Origin: Calditrichaceae bacterium
GTDB taxonomy: Bacteria; Calditrichota; Calditrichia; RBG-13-44-9; J075
DNA: 64,000 bases
Assembly: GCA_013360445.1 (NCBI GenBank)
Contig: JABWBP010000002.1
Span: 1-64,000, forward strand
Direction of reading: 5' to 3'
Notes under the pieces: model-generated
Told to the model about the DNA's origin: nothing
Database searches by the model: none
What the model saw: only the letters and a program-made list of their open reading frames with translations
Position numbers and translations under genes: made by a program
Part shown: piece after piece, positions 17,588 to 26,010 of the stretch
Layout of the letters: every line of letters begins with the position of its first letter
Position numbering within the stretch: the stretch's first letter is position 1

Positions 17588-18718
17588 ATGTGCAATCATG
17601 GAAAACAATCCCTTGGCAACTGGAAATTAGCCTGTTACCATTGCCGGTTAAAACTCGCCTGTCTGTTATTGCTGTTCCTGATAGCCTGTAGCTGCGAAAA
17701 ATCCACCACCAACCCCCCTCCTCCCCCCGCAGGCCCGGACACCACCAGCCACCACTTTACCTGGCAGATTGATACTATCGGCCTCTACAGTTCTTATTTG
17801 TTAGACGTTGCGATTGTTGACGAAAACGATATTTGGGCAGTAGGAGAAATCCATACTGCTGAAACCGATACCTTTGACAGCCTGGGGAACTGGGTGCCGC
17901 CTTACAACGCGGTGCACTGGGATGGGCAGCAGTGGGAGTTGAAATGGATACCAACAAATTCAGTAGTCGGCATAGGTTATTATCCAATTCATACTGTTTT
18001 TGCCTTTGGTTCGGATAACATCTGGATGTTTTCGGATGCCGGTTCTTATTGTCATTGGAATGGCACTAATTGGCAAAGCCAGTATGTTCCGGAAAGACAG
18101 GGCGGAATAAACAAAATCTGGGGAAGTTCTTCAACTGATTTATATTTTGTTGGCACCAATGGTAATATTACTCATTACAACGGCAGCAGTTGGCAGAAGT
18201 TAGAGAGCGGCACTACGGTGGATATTCAGGATATTTGGGGGGCCTTAAATCCCCAGACCGGGGAATATGAAATACTCGCGGTGGCGTCTTTCGGGCCGGT
18301 CAATCCGACGGAAATAAAAATTCTCCAAATCCGGGGAACGACAATCGCCAGCGTTTCCACTGAAGGTCTGCCGCCGGGGTTGAGCAGTATCTGGTTCATT
18401 CCGGGGAAGAAATATTACCTGGTCGGGGATGGGGTTTTCCATACCGATGAAATTGGAAAATCCTGGCAGCACGATAGCAACCATCCGATGTTATACAAAT
18501 CAGCAGTTCGTGGGAGCCAGATCGATGATGTTATCATTGTCGGTGGTTTCGGACTGGTTTCTCATTTTAATGGCGTCGGCTGGCATCATTATAAAGACAA
18601 CGAATTGCCTTCGTTCTTTGGTACTTATGGATCGGTCGATTATCAATCCAACTTTCTGGTTGCAGTTGGTTGGATTGGAGATCAAGCCATCATTTTACGC
18701 GGCTGGCGAGAGAAGTGA
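17588..18718 (+). CDS. Predicted lipoprotein with beta-propeller-like repeats
   Basis: The N-terminus has a basic stretch, a hydrophobic run (LLLLFLIA) and Cys-containing sequence LIACSCEK, consistent with a lipobox, followed by a Pro/Thr linker. The body (about 376 residues) has repeated motifs such as 'DIWAVGE', 'NIWMFSDAG', 'YFVGTNG' and 'VHWDGQQW', typical of propeller blades in uncharacterised FCB lipoproteins. The ATG at 17588 follows GAGGGAC; an ATG at 17570 is also in frame. No catalytic residues are recognised. It follows hydA after only 52 bp but is unlikely to belong functionally to the hydrogenase. Confidence 0.78.
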   Translation: MCNHGKQSLGNWKLACYHCRLKLACLLLLFLIACSCEKSTTNPPPPPAGPDTTSHHFTWQIDTIGLYSSYLLDVAIVDENDIWAVGEIHTAETDTFDSLGNWVPPYNAVHWDGQQWELKWIPTNSVVGIGYYPIHTVFAFGSDNIWMFSDAGSYCHWNGTNWQSQYVPERQGGINKIWGSSSTDLYFVGTNGNITHYNGSSWQKLESGTTVDIQDIWGALNPQTGEYEILAVASFGPVNPTEIKILQIRGTTIASVSTEGLPPGLSSIWFIPGKKYYLVGDGVFHTDEIGKSWQHDSNHPMLYKSAVRGSQIDDVIIVGGFGLVSHFNGVGWHHYKDNELPSFFGTYGSVDYQSNFLVAVGWIGDQAIILRGWREK

Positions 18719-18746
18719 CTCATCTTAAAAATAGAAGAACTAAACC

Positions 18747-21700
18747 ATGAACGCTGCTGCAAATTATTACCAATATTTTTTGCTCATTTTCGCTTTTATT
18801 TTTTCAATCACCGCCCAGGAACGTATTTTTGAGAGCAATAGAGCCCAGGTGGAAGCGCCGATTGCCATTAATCCCACCAATCCCCAAAACCAGGTGGGCG
18901 CGGCAATCACCATCAAAGATAACAATAAGCAGATCGGTTATTATTACTCTTTTGATGGTGGAGTTACCTGGGACGGTTCGGAAAATACGCTTGGCAATGA
19001 CGGCGCAGACCCGGTAGTGGCTTTTGATCCCGACGGTACGGCATACCTGTTATATCAAAAGCGATCGGAAGGCAAACTGCTGCTGCATAAATCTACCGGT
19101 GGCGGCATGAATTGGAGCGATCCGCCCATAACAGTGGTGGATTTGAATACCGCCATTAAGAATGTGGATCGTCCCTGGATGGCTTTCAGCCTCATCCGCA
19201 ATCAGAATACCCAGAAATTTAATCTCTATATTTCCTATACCCTGGAGGATGTAAACAATAATTCCTATTCAATTGCTCTGCACAGAAGCCGGGATGGCGG
19301 AGAGAATTTTGAGCTGATTGAGGAAATCTCTCCGGGCGCAAACCATATTCTCCAGGGTTCTTATGTCGCAGTAGATCCGGAAGGAAAGGTTTATTTGGCC
19401 TGGGCAGAATTAAAATTCTCCGATTCTGCGGTTGAAAAAATTCATGTCAATTTATATGCGAATGAAGGCGGCACATTGGAAAGCTCGCATGCTCGCGCCA
19501 CCCAGCAGATCGGTGAACCTCATGGCAATAAACAGTTTTTTGTAAAAGGTGGAAGGGTACGGGTAGACAGCTATCCCCGGATTACAGTCGATCATAGCCT
19601 CAATGCCGGCACGCGGGGCCGGGCATATATTGTCTGGGCCGGAAAGTTGAGTGAAATTTTCGATGCTGAGATTCTGATGATACGCAGAAAGAAAGACGTA
19701 TCCGGGAACTGGGTGTGGGATGACGGCACCGTCCATATCGATGAATATTTACAATGGCAGCCGGCGCCCGGCGTTAGCCCGGATGGGGTTCTTTCCGTTC
19801 TATTTTATAACAGCGAATCAAATAGGTATGACGATCCTATTACCGCCTACTTAAGGAAAAGCTTTGACGGCGGGGAAACCTTCACCGCCAATATTTTAAA
19901 TAACCCGGGCTTTACGCTGTTTTCCGGTTCTGCGCCTTTCCAGCCGCTTTTGGGAGATTATCATGGTCTGACAAGCTGGAGAGGAAAAGTGTATGGATTG
20001 TGGAGTGAACATCATACCGACCACGCGCCGGATGATCCCATCCAACTCTATTTCCGCGCCTTTGATGTAAACGAAATCCCCCCGCCAAGTAATTATTCCA
20101 AAGTGGTTGTTAAACAACTGGATGAAAATTTTCAGGCCTTTGGCAAGGTCGGGCGCTGGAACCAGGGAGCCTTTACCAACTATACAGCGCCTTACGAATT
20201 TGTTCTTGAGGAAGAGACAGAGGAGGTTTTAAGAGCAGACCAGGAATTTAAACCCGGAACGACGCAAAAATATAATCACTGGCTGATAAACAATGTTTTT
20301 GATAATATTGTCAACCATGACTCCTTTACCATTGTAAACAACCAACCTCCAATAAGTGCGAGCTTCAAAACCGCCCACAACGCTACCATTCAAACCAGGT
20401 TGGTAACCCCCGGCCAGGCAAACGTGGGATATGTGGAATTTAAAGACCCCTGGCTGAGAATCGACGGCGATCCGAAATATTATGACCCACCCTACGGTTA
20501 CCGCAACCTGGGCATGGATGAAGCAGAACTTGAGCAATATAGCGACTTGCCTCTGGAGCTGCTCACCACGAGCAATTTTAAAGGCGTGTTTTTGGATCAA
20601 GTACCGGATCCAATCAATCCTGAAAAACCCTACTACTCCGTGCGCGCCCCGCAAACGCAGGATATCAATTTACCCCAGAGCGGGCGCACCCACCGGTTTC
20701 ATTTCTGGAAGTGGGACGCGCTGCCGCCTGCCGCCGCCGAGTTCCAGAATGCCAATGCACCGCAAACCCCGGTGGTCTTCAAAAACCCCAATGTGGTCGT
20801 GCAGGCTAACTATAAGGGAACCCAGGTCGGCAACAGTTACCAGAGCAACGGGCAGAAAAAATTTCTCAACTGCCAGGGAAAACTCTTTTCGGTGTATGAA
20901 GACGCTAACACCATCTGGCTGGAATCCAGCGAGGATAACGGACTCACCTGGAACCTCCGCAATAACGCCCAGCCCCTGGGTACCGCCGGCGCCCAATGCC
21001 CTTCCCTTTCCACTGACGGCACCACCTTGCTCATCACCTACCAGGAAAACGCCTCCACCATAAAAATCGTCAGCTATGATGATTACGATCAGGAGATCGT
21101 GGAGGTGGCTTCCCTGTCGGTATCTAATCCGGAGGAGGCCCGGCTCTATCCTTCCAGCGATTTTTCCTTTGCCGCCGGTTCCGTCATTTTAACCGGCTGG
21201 GAAGTGGATGGAGCGGTTTGGTGCCGGATCGGAAGGGTCTGGAATGCCACTTATCCCCATATCGGCGCTACCTATGGCGCTACTCATTGGCCCTTGATGG
21301 AGAGCAATGGCTCCGGCTTATCTTTAGCGGTTGCTAACGACCACTCTTTCCACCTCACCGTTTCAAAAAGGACCGCTTCTGACCGCAGCGCCGTCATCTA
21401 TCGAAAAATAAGAATCAATAAGATGGGTTCGGATGATCCAGATCTCTGGGAATTAGATTTACTGTATGACGTCGATGTTTCCAAAGGCGGTTCTTACCCG
21501 ATGAATATCGAACCCTGCATCAGCGCCCGTCATCACGGCGACCCCTGGATCGCAGACCCGATCGTGAGCTGGACCGCCGGGGTGTGGACCGGGCAGCAGC
21601 TTTCTTATACCGTGGCCAGCGTCCGGGTGGGGTCCCAGGGTGGGCAAAGCTGGGGAACGATTCAGACCTACAGCCAATACCCTAATGAAATTATCTGGAC

Positions 21701-22793
21701 GGTTAACAATTCCGTTTACTCCCAGCAGCAGACCGTTATTATCTGGAGCGCCGGTTCCCCTCCGGCCAGTAAATGGGTGAGCAGAAGCGGCGCTTTCTAT
21801 TCCACACCGCAGTCTCTCAGCCACGCTGGCAGCCAGGTTCATATCTGCCCGGGCAGCAGCCTGCAAAATATGTATGCCATGGTGTTCAATCCCCCTGCTT
21901 TTACTCAAGCGAGCACAGATTTCAGCCAGGAATTGCCCTTTGAATCCCCCCTGGCCAGGTCGCCATCGCAGTTTAATCTCTCCTACGGCAGAAGCGGGGT
22001 AATTTACAAAGACAGCCTGGAATTCATCTTTCACTTCGGAGATGTTCTGGTGGAAGACAGTGTGATCGGTTTCATCCCGGTTCCCGATACGACGGTTTTT
22101 TCCTCCACCTCGCAACTGAACCAGGGTTTGATAAGCGAAGATTTTCTGCTTCAACCCAACAGTTCTTTTCAGCTCCGCACCCGCTATGAGGTGTTGAACC
22201 GCCTGCCAGTTCACTCCGCCCTGACAGACAGTGACCGGGTATCTTTCAAAGTTGAGTTGGTGGATGCCATAAATCACACCGTGGCCGGCCTAATTGATTC
22301 CGTTACCTATCATAAAGGAAATCTGAAAAAGCAGAAGAAGAATAATTTTCAGATCAATTGTTCCGCCATCAGCCCGGGGCGGTATTATTTGCGAATGAAT
22401 CTCGCGGTGACCGGCGCTGCGGAGTTTACCCTGGTCAATCACACTCGGGTAGAAAGTCAAATCTTTGCCGGGAAAACTCCCGGTCAGGCACCAACCGCAG
22501 ACATAAGCGCAGTAAGTTCTTACCACTTATACCAGAACTATCCCAACCCCTTCAACCCGGAAACCACCATCCAATTCGAGTTGCCAAAGAACAGCGCCGT
22601 CAGCCTGAAGATTTACGACATCCAGGGGCGGCTGGTAAAGACGCTGACCAACAGGGAGATGCCTGCTGGCGCACACAAAGTCGTTTGGGATGGCCGCGAC
22701 AATGGCGGGGCACAGGTAAGCTCGGGCGTTTATATATATCGCATGGAAGCAAACAACTTTGTCGAAAGCCATAAAATGCTATTGATTCACTAA
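18747..22793 (+). CDS. Giant secreted sialidase-fold T9SS protein
   Basis: This 1348-residue protein begins with a signal peptide (hydrophobic residues 10-21, cleavage near ITAQ). The first 430 residues carry sialidase/BNR-type Asp-box signatures (SFDGGVTWDG, SRDGGENFEL, SFDGGETF). A middle part has a PKD/beta-sandwich look, then a second propeller-like region (SSEDNGLTW, WSAGSPPASKW), and the end is a T9SS-type domain (YHLYQNYPNPFNP ... SHKMLLIH). The Arg triad of true sialidases was not recognised, so glycan hydrolysis is not claimed. It starts 28 bp after the lipoprotein gene and may be co-transcribed with it. Confidence 0.85.
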   Translation: MNAAANYYQYFLLIFAFIFSITAQERIFESNRAQVEAPIAINPTNPQNQVGAAITIKDNNKQIGYYYSFDGGVTWDGSENTLGNDGADPVVAFDPDGTAYLLYQKRSEGKLLLHKSTGGGMNWSDPPITVVDLNTAIKNVDRPWMAFSLIRNQNTQKFNLYISYTLEDVNNNSYSIALHRSRDGGENFELIEEISPGANHILQGSYVAVDPEGKVYLAWAELKFSDSAVEKIHVNLYANEGGTLESSHARATQQIGEPHGNKQFFVKGGRVRVDSYPRITVDHSLNAGTRGRAYIVWAGKLSEIFDAEILMIRRKKDVSGNWVWDDGTVHIDEYLQWQPAPGVSPDGVLSVLFYNSESNRYDDPITAYLRKSFDGGETFTANILNNPGFTLFSGSAPFQPLLGDYHGLTSWRGKVYGLWSEHHTDHAPDDPIQLYFRAFDVNEIPPPSNYSKVVVKQLDENFQAFGKVGRWNQGAFTNYTAPYEFVLEEETEEVLRADQEFKPGTTQKYNHWLINNVFDNIVNHDSFTIVNNQPPISASFKTAHNATIQTRLVTPGQANVGYVEFKDPWLRIDGDPKYYDPPYGYRNLGMDEAELEQYSDLPLELLTTSNFKGVFLDQVPDPINPEKPYYSVRAPQTQDINLPQSGRTHRFHFWKWDALPPAAAEFQNANAPQTPVVFKNPNVVVQANYKGTQVGNSYQSNGQKKFLNCQGKLFSVYEDANTIWLESSEDNGLTWNLRNNAQPLGTAGAQCPSLSTDGTTLLITYQENASTIKIVSYDDYDQEIVEVASLSVSNPEEARLYPSSDFSFAAGSVILTGWEVDGAVWCRIGRVWNATYPHIGATYGATHWPLMESNGSGLSLAVANDHSFHLTVSKRTASDRSAVIYRKIRINKMGSDDPDLWELDLLYDVDVSKGGSYPMNIEPCISARHHGDPWIADPIVSWTAGVWTGQQLSYTVASVRVGSQGGQSWGTIQTYSQYPNEIIWTVNNSVYSQQQTVIIWSAGSPPASKWVSRSGAFYSTPQSLSHAGSQVHICPGSSLQNMYAMVFNPPAFTQASTDFSQELPFESPLARSPSQFNLSYGRSGVIYKDSLEFIFHFGDVLVEDSVIGFIPVPDTTVFSSTSQLNQGLISEDFLLQPNSSFQLRTRYEVLNRLPVHSALTDSDRVSFKVELVDAINHTVAGLIDSVTYHKGNLKKQKKNNFQINCSAISPGRYYLRMNLAVTGAAEFTLVNHTRVESQIFAGKTPGQAPTADISAVSSYHLYQNYPNPFNPETTIQFELPKNSAVSLKIYDIQGRLVKTLTNREMPAGAHKVVWDGRDNGGAQVSSGVYIYRMEANNFVESHKMLLIH

Positions 22794-22852
22794 AAAACTG
22801 TTTCGCTTTAGCATTGCTTTTTTTAAACTCTGTTTAAATGAAGGAGAACCCC

Positions 22853-23959
22853 ATGAATTTCGGAATTCCCAAAGAAGTTCGGGCGCACGAGTACCGGGTG
22901 GGATTGACTCCCGCAACGGTGGATTCCCTGGTGCGGGCCGGGCACAAAGTGTTTGTCGAGACCAATGCAGGAAAGCACGCCGGCTTCAAGAATGAAGATT
23001 ACCAGGCCATGGGCGCGCAGGTAGTGTACACCCCCCAGGAAGCCTACGGCCGCGCCGACGTGGTGGTAAAAGTGGGGCGACCTGCGGAAGCGGAGTACCA
23101 ATATTTCAACCCCCAGCAGGTGATTTTCAGTTTCCTGCACCTGGCGGTGGCTTCCCCGGATTTGCTGAACGCCCTGCAAAACCAGAAAATTACCGCGCTG
23201 GGATATGAAACCATCGAAACCGAAGACGGAACCCTGCCGGTGATGATTACCACCAGCGAAATCGCCGGGCGGCTGGCGCCGGCCATTGCCGGCGGCCTGC
23301 TCAGCAGCGTGCACGGGGGACGGGGAATTCTGGTCGCCGGGGTTCCCGGGACTCCCCCCGCGGCGGTGGTGATTCTCGGCGCGGGAGTGTTAGGATTCCA
23401 CGCCGCGCGAGCGTTTCACAACTTAGGCGCGCAGGTAATCATGTTAGACGTGGATTTCCGCGCCCTGCAGCGCATCGATTCCATGTTGGGCGGCAAAGTG
23501 ACCACCATGTTCGCCAATCCCCACAACATCGCCAAAACCGTGGCCTTTGCGGACGTGTTAGTGTGCACCGCGGCCACCCCGGGGGGCAAAGCGCCCATCC
23601 TGGTCACCCGGGAGATGGTGAAAAAAATGCAGCGCCGGGCGGTGATCTTGGACTTGGCCATCAACAGCGGCGGCAACGTGGAAACCAGCCGGCCCACGGA
23701 ATTAGGCGATCCCTCTTATATCGAAGAAGAAGTGATCCATTACTGCGTGCCCAACGTTCCTTCCCGGGTGGCGCGCACCGGCAGCCACAGCCTGTCCAAC
23801 GCAATTCTGCCCTACCTGTTGGAAATGGGACGGTTAGGTATTGCCGAGGCATTCAAAGCCCTGCCGGACTTGAAACGGGGTGTAAACACATTCGAAGGTA
23901 AATTAGCCCATCCCCTCATTGCAGCGGCGCTGGGCAAAAAAGTGGAGGCCAAAATATGA
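22853..23959 (+). CDS. ald: Alanine dehydrogenase
   Basis: The enzyme converts L-alanine and NAD+ to pyruvate, ammonia and NADH, reversibly. The 368-residue product has the family's N-terminal GIPKEVRAHEYRVGLTP (Arg/Lys for substrate binding), SFLHLA, the catalytic-region SEIAGRLAP, the NAD-binding GAGVLGFHAARAFHNLGA, and ILDLAINSGGNVETSRPT. The ATG at 22853 is chosen because AAGGAG stands at 22841-22846; the in-frame ATG at 22838 precedes that element. It overlaps the next gene by four bases (ATGA), so the two are translationally coupled. Confidence 0.95.
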   Translation: MNFGIPKEVRAHEYRVGLTPATVDSLVRAGHKVFVETNAGKHAGFKNEDYQAMGAQVVYTPQEAYGRADVVVKVGRPAEAEYQYFNPQQVIFSFLHLAVASPDLLNALQNQKITALGYETIETEDGTLPVMITTSEIAGRLAPAIAGGLLSSVHGGRGILVAGVPGTPPAAVVILGAGVLGFHAARAFHNLGAQVIMLDVDFRALQRIDSMLGGKVTTMFANPHNIAKTVAFADVLVCTAATPGGKAPILVTREMVKKMQRRAVILDLAINSGGNVETSRPTELGDPSYIEEEVIHYCVPNVPSRVARTGSHSLSNAILPYLLEMGRLGIAEAFKALPDLKRGVNTFEGKLAHPLIAAALGKKVEAKI

Positions 23960-25251
23960 GCTGGATGGACATATATCGCCAAAAAGCAACCGACCCGGCC
24001 GCGGCAGTCTCGCGGGTCAAATCCGGGGAGCGTATCTATTTAGGCGGCGGGGCCGGGGTTCCCCAGGTGCTGGTCAAAGCCCTGGTGGAACGCGCCGATT
24101 CCCTGAAAGATGTGGAAATTACCCACATGCTGCACTTCGGCGAGGCTCCCTATGTTGAAGCCAAGTACGCTAAGAGTTTCCGGCACAACGCCGTGTTCAT
24201 CGGCGCCAACGTGCGCAAGTCCGTGCAGGAAGGGCGCTCGGACTTTACCCCGGTGTTCTTGGGCGAGATTCCCTATCTTTTCAAGCACAACGTGCTGCCC
24301 CTGGATTACGCCTTTGTACAGCTTTCACCCCCGGATGAACATGGCTTCTGCTCCTTCGGCGCGGAAGTGGGCTGCACCAAGCCGGCCGCGGAATCGGCCA
24401 AATACGTGATTGCGGAGATCAACCAGCGCACCCCCCGCACCTTAGGGGACAGCTTCATGCACGTGCGCGACATCGACGTGATTGTGGAAACCGACTACCC
24501 CCTGCCGGAGGCTCCCCAGGGCGGCGGCACTCCCGCTCATGCTAAAATCGGCCAGATCATCGCGGAACGGATTCCCAACGGCGCCACCCTGCAGATGGGC
24601 ATCGGCAGCATTCCCGACGCGGTGTTGAAAAACTTAGGCAGCCACCGCGACTTAGGCATCCATACCGAAATGTTCTCCGACGGGGTGGTGGATTTGATCG
24701 AGGCCGGGATTGTAAACGGAGCGAAGAAAACCCTGCACCCCGGCAAAGTGGTGGTAGGATTTCTGTTCGGCACCCAGCGGCTTTATAACTTCGTGTCCGA
24801 TAACCCGATCATCGAAATGCACCCCACCGAGTACGTGAACGATCCGTTTATCATTGCCCAGAATGATTATATGTACAGCATCAACAGCGCCCTGGAAGTG
24901 GATTTGACCGGCCAGGTGGCGGCGGATTCCGTGGGAACCTCGTTTTACAGCGGGGTAGGCGGGCAGATGGATTTCGTGCGCGGCGCGTCGCGGTCTAAAG
25001 GCGGCAAGCCGATCATCGCCCTGCCGGCCACAGCCAAGGGCGGGGAAATTTCCCGCATCGTGGCCACCCTGAAGACCGGCACCGGCATCACCACCACCCG
25101 CAGCGACGGCGCCACCATTGTGACCGAGTACGGGGCGGCGGACCTGTTCGGCAAGACCATCAGGCAACGGGCGCAGATGTTGATCAACATCGCCGCGCCG
25201 CAGTTCCGGGAAGAATTGACCAAACAGGCCAAAGAATTGCATTATTTGTAA
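23956..25251 (+). CDS. Acyl-CoA transferase/hydrolase, 4-hydroxybutyrate CoA-transferase type
   Basis: The 431-residue product belongs to the acetyl-CoA hydrolase / 4-hydroxybutyrate CoA-transferase family. Visible features are GERIYLGGGAGVPQ near the N-terminus, LSPPDEHGFCSFG, the glycine-rich TLQMGIGSIPDAVL, and HTEMFSDGVVDL, whose Glu is the expected covalent CoA-ester residue. The C-terminal part has GVGGQMDFVRGA, typical of the family. Acetyl-, butyryl- and 4-hydroxybutyrate-CoA transferases cannot be told apart by eye. Coupling to ald suggests a fermentative branch from amino acids to acids. Confidence 0.9.
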   Translation: MSWMDIYRQKATDPAAAVSRVKSGERIYLGGGAGVPQVLVKALVERADSLKDVEITHMLHFGEAPYVEAKYAKSFRHNAVFIGANVRKSVQEGRSDFTPVFLGEIPYLFKHNVLPLDYAFVQLSPPDEHGFCSFGAEVGCTKPAAESAKYVIAEINQRTPRTLGDSFMHVRDIDVIVETDYPLPEAPQGGGTPAHAKIGQIIAERIPNGATLQMGIGSIPDAVLKNLGSHRDLGIHTEMFSDGVVDLIEAGIVNGAKKTLHPGKVVVGFLFGTQRLYNFVSDNPIIEMHPTEYVNDPFIIAQNDYMYSINSALEVDLTGQVAADSVGTSFYSGVGGQMDFVRGASRSKGGKPIIALPATAKGGEISRIVATLKTGTGITTTRSDGATIVTEYGAADLFGKTIRQRAQMLINIAAPQFREELTKQAKELHYL

Positions 25252-25271
25252 TACGCAGGGGGGAAATAATG

Positions 25272-25344
25272 TGTAGGGGCGAAGCATTCGGAAGATCGCT
25301 CGATGTTGTGAGCAAATCAGCGCCCCGAATGCTTCGCCCCTACA
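25272..25344. repeat. Small MITE-like element with perfect 20-bp inverted ends
   Basis: The ends are TGTAGGGGCGAAGCATTCGG and its exact reverse complement, separated by 33 bp. Similar 'gtaggggcgaagcattcgg' elements are widespread in unrelated bacteria. One copy is seen in the window. Confidence 0.9.
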
Positions 25345-25351
25345 GGACGGG

Positions 25352-25960
25352 ATGAACCGGATGGACAGGATTAAAGACAAATATGATCCCGACAAAAACG
25401 CGAACATCCCGTTCGCAACTCGGGATGATCCCGACACCAGCGCGAACATCCGGTTCGCGTGTCGGGATGAAATCTTCCGTGATTTCAAATCCGCAATCCG
25501 TAATCCGAAATCTCAAATCGTTTTGATTGGTGTTGGAAATGAATTCCGCGGCGACGACGCGGTGGGCTTGCTCATCGCGCGTCGCCTAACGGAAATGAAT
25601 CTTCCCGGCGTAACCGTGCGGGAGTTGAGCGGCGAAGGCGCCGCGCTGATGGAAGCCTGGCAGGGCGCCGATGCAGTGTTTCTCTTCGACGCGGTATTCA
25701 CCGGAAAAAAACCCGCCGGAACCATTTACCGGATGGACGCCCATGCGCAAACCATTCCGGCGGATTTTTTCCACTACTCCACCCACCGCTTTGGAGCAGC
25801 GGAGGCGGTGGAGCTGGCGCGGACGTTGGATCAGTTGCCTCCCCGCCTGATCATCTTCGGAATCGAGGGGAAGAATTTTGACTATGGAGCAAAACTTAGC
25901 CCGGCAGTGGAAAAAACGCTGCCGGATTTCGTAAAACAGGTGATGATAGAAATAACCTGA
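25352..25960 (+). CDS. Hydrogenase maturation protease, second copy, with repeat-encoded N-terminus
   Basis: From about residue 54 the product is a HyaD/HycI-type protease: IVLIGVGNEFRGDDAVG, FLFDAVFTG and a histidine-bearing FHYSTHRFGAAEAVEL. The first 50 residues are encoded by two tandem imperfect palindromes plus a 'ccgcaatccgtaatcc' repeat and have no counterpart in the family. The only ATG starts in frame are at 25352 and 25361; a shorter protein would need a rare start near 25510. With two hydrogenase large subunits and two proteases in the window, this one probably serves HydA, though it is 8 kb away. Confidence 0.82.
   Translation: MNRMDRIKDKYDPDKNANIPFATRDDPDTSANIRFACRDEIFRDFKSAIRNPKSQIVLIGVGNEFRGDDAVGLLIARRLTEMNLPGVTVRELSGEGAALMEAWQGADAVFLFDAVFTGKKPAGTIYRMDAHAQTIPADFFHYSTHRFGAAEAVELARTLDQLPPRLIIFGIEGKNFDYGAKLSPAVEKTLPDFVKQVMIEIT
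25385..25471. repeat. Two tandem ATCCCGACA palindromes inside a coding frame
   Basis: Each unit of about 43 bp has an outer ATCCCGACA / TGTCGGGAT stem (the first copy is less perfect) and an inner GCGAAC / GTTCGC stem around ATCCC or ATCCG. They are translated as DPDKNANIPFATRD and DPDTSANIRFACRD. A related element lies inside the M1 peptidase gene at 38669-38710. Confidence 0.85.
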
Positions 25961-25965
25961 ATTCA

Positions 25966-25991
25966 GGAGTGCAAAATAAATTTTGCACTCC
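25966..25991. repeat. GGAGTGCAAAA hairpin, copy 2
   Basis: A perfect 11-bp stem (GGAGTGCAAAA / TTTTGCACTCC) with TAAA loop lies between the protease and the ferredoxin-alpha gene, immediately before its Shine-Dalgarno. Confidence 0.8.
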
Positions 25992-26010
25992 GTTAAAAAA
26001 GGAGACCGAT

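Noticed and set aside
21459-22277. 272-codon minus-strand frame inside the giant secreted protein
   Set aside because: Opposite strand of a well-supported coding frame; no ribosome site or family motif.
18747-22793. True sialidase
   Set aside because: Asp-box motifs are present, but the Arg triad and catalytic Tyr/Glu were not recognised, so enzyme activity is not claimed.
23919-24158. Extra plus-strand gene over the ald/CoA-transferase junction
   Set aside because: Arginine- and glycine-rich out-of-frame shadow of the two overlapping genes.
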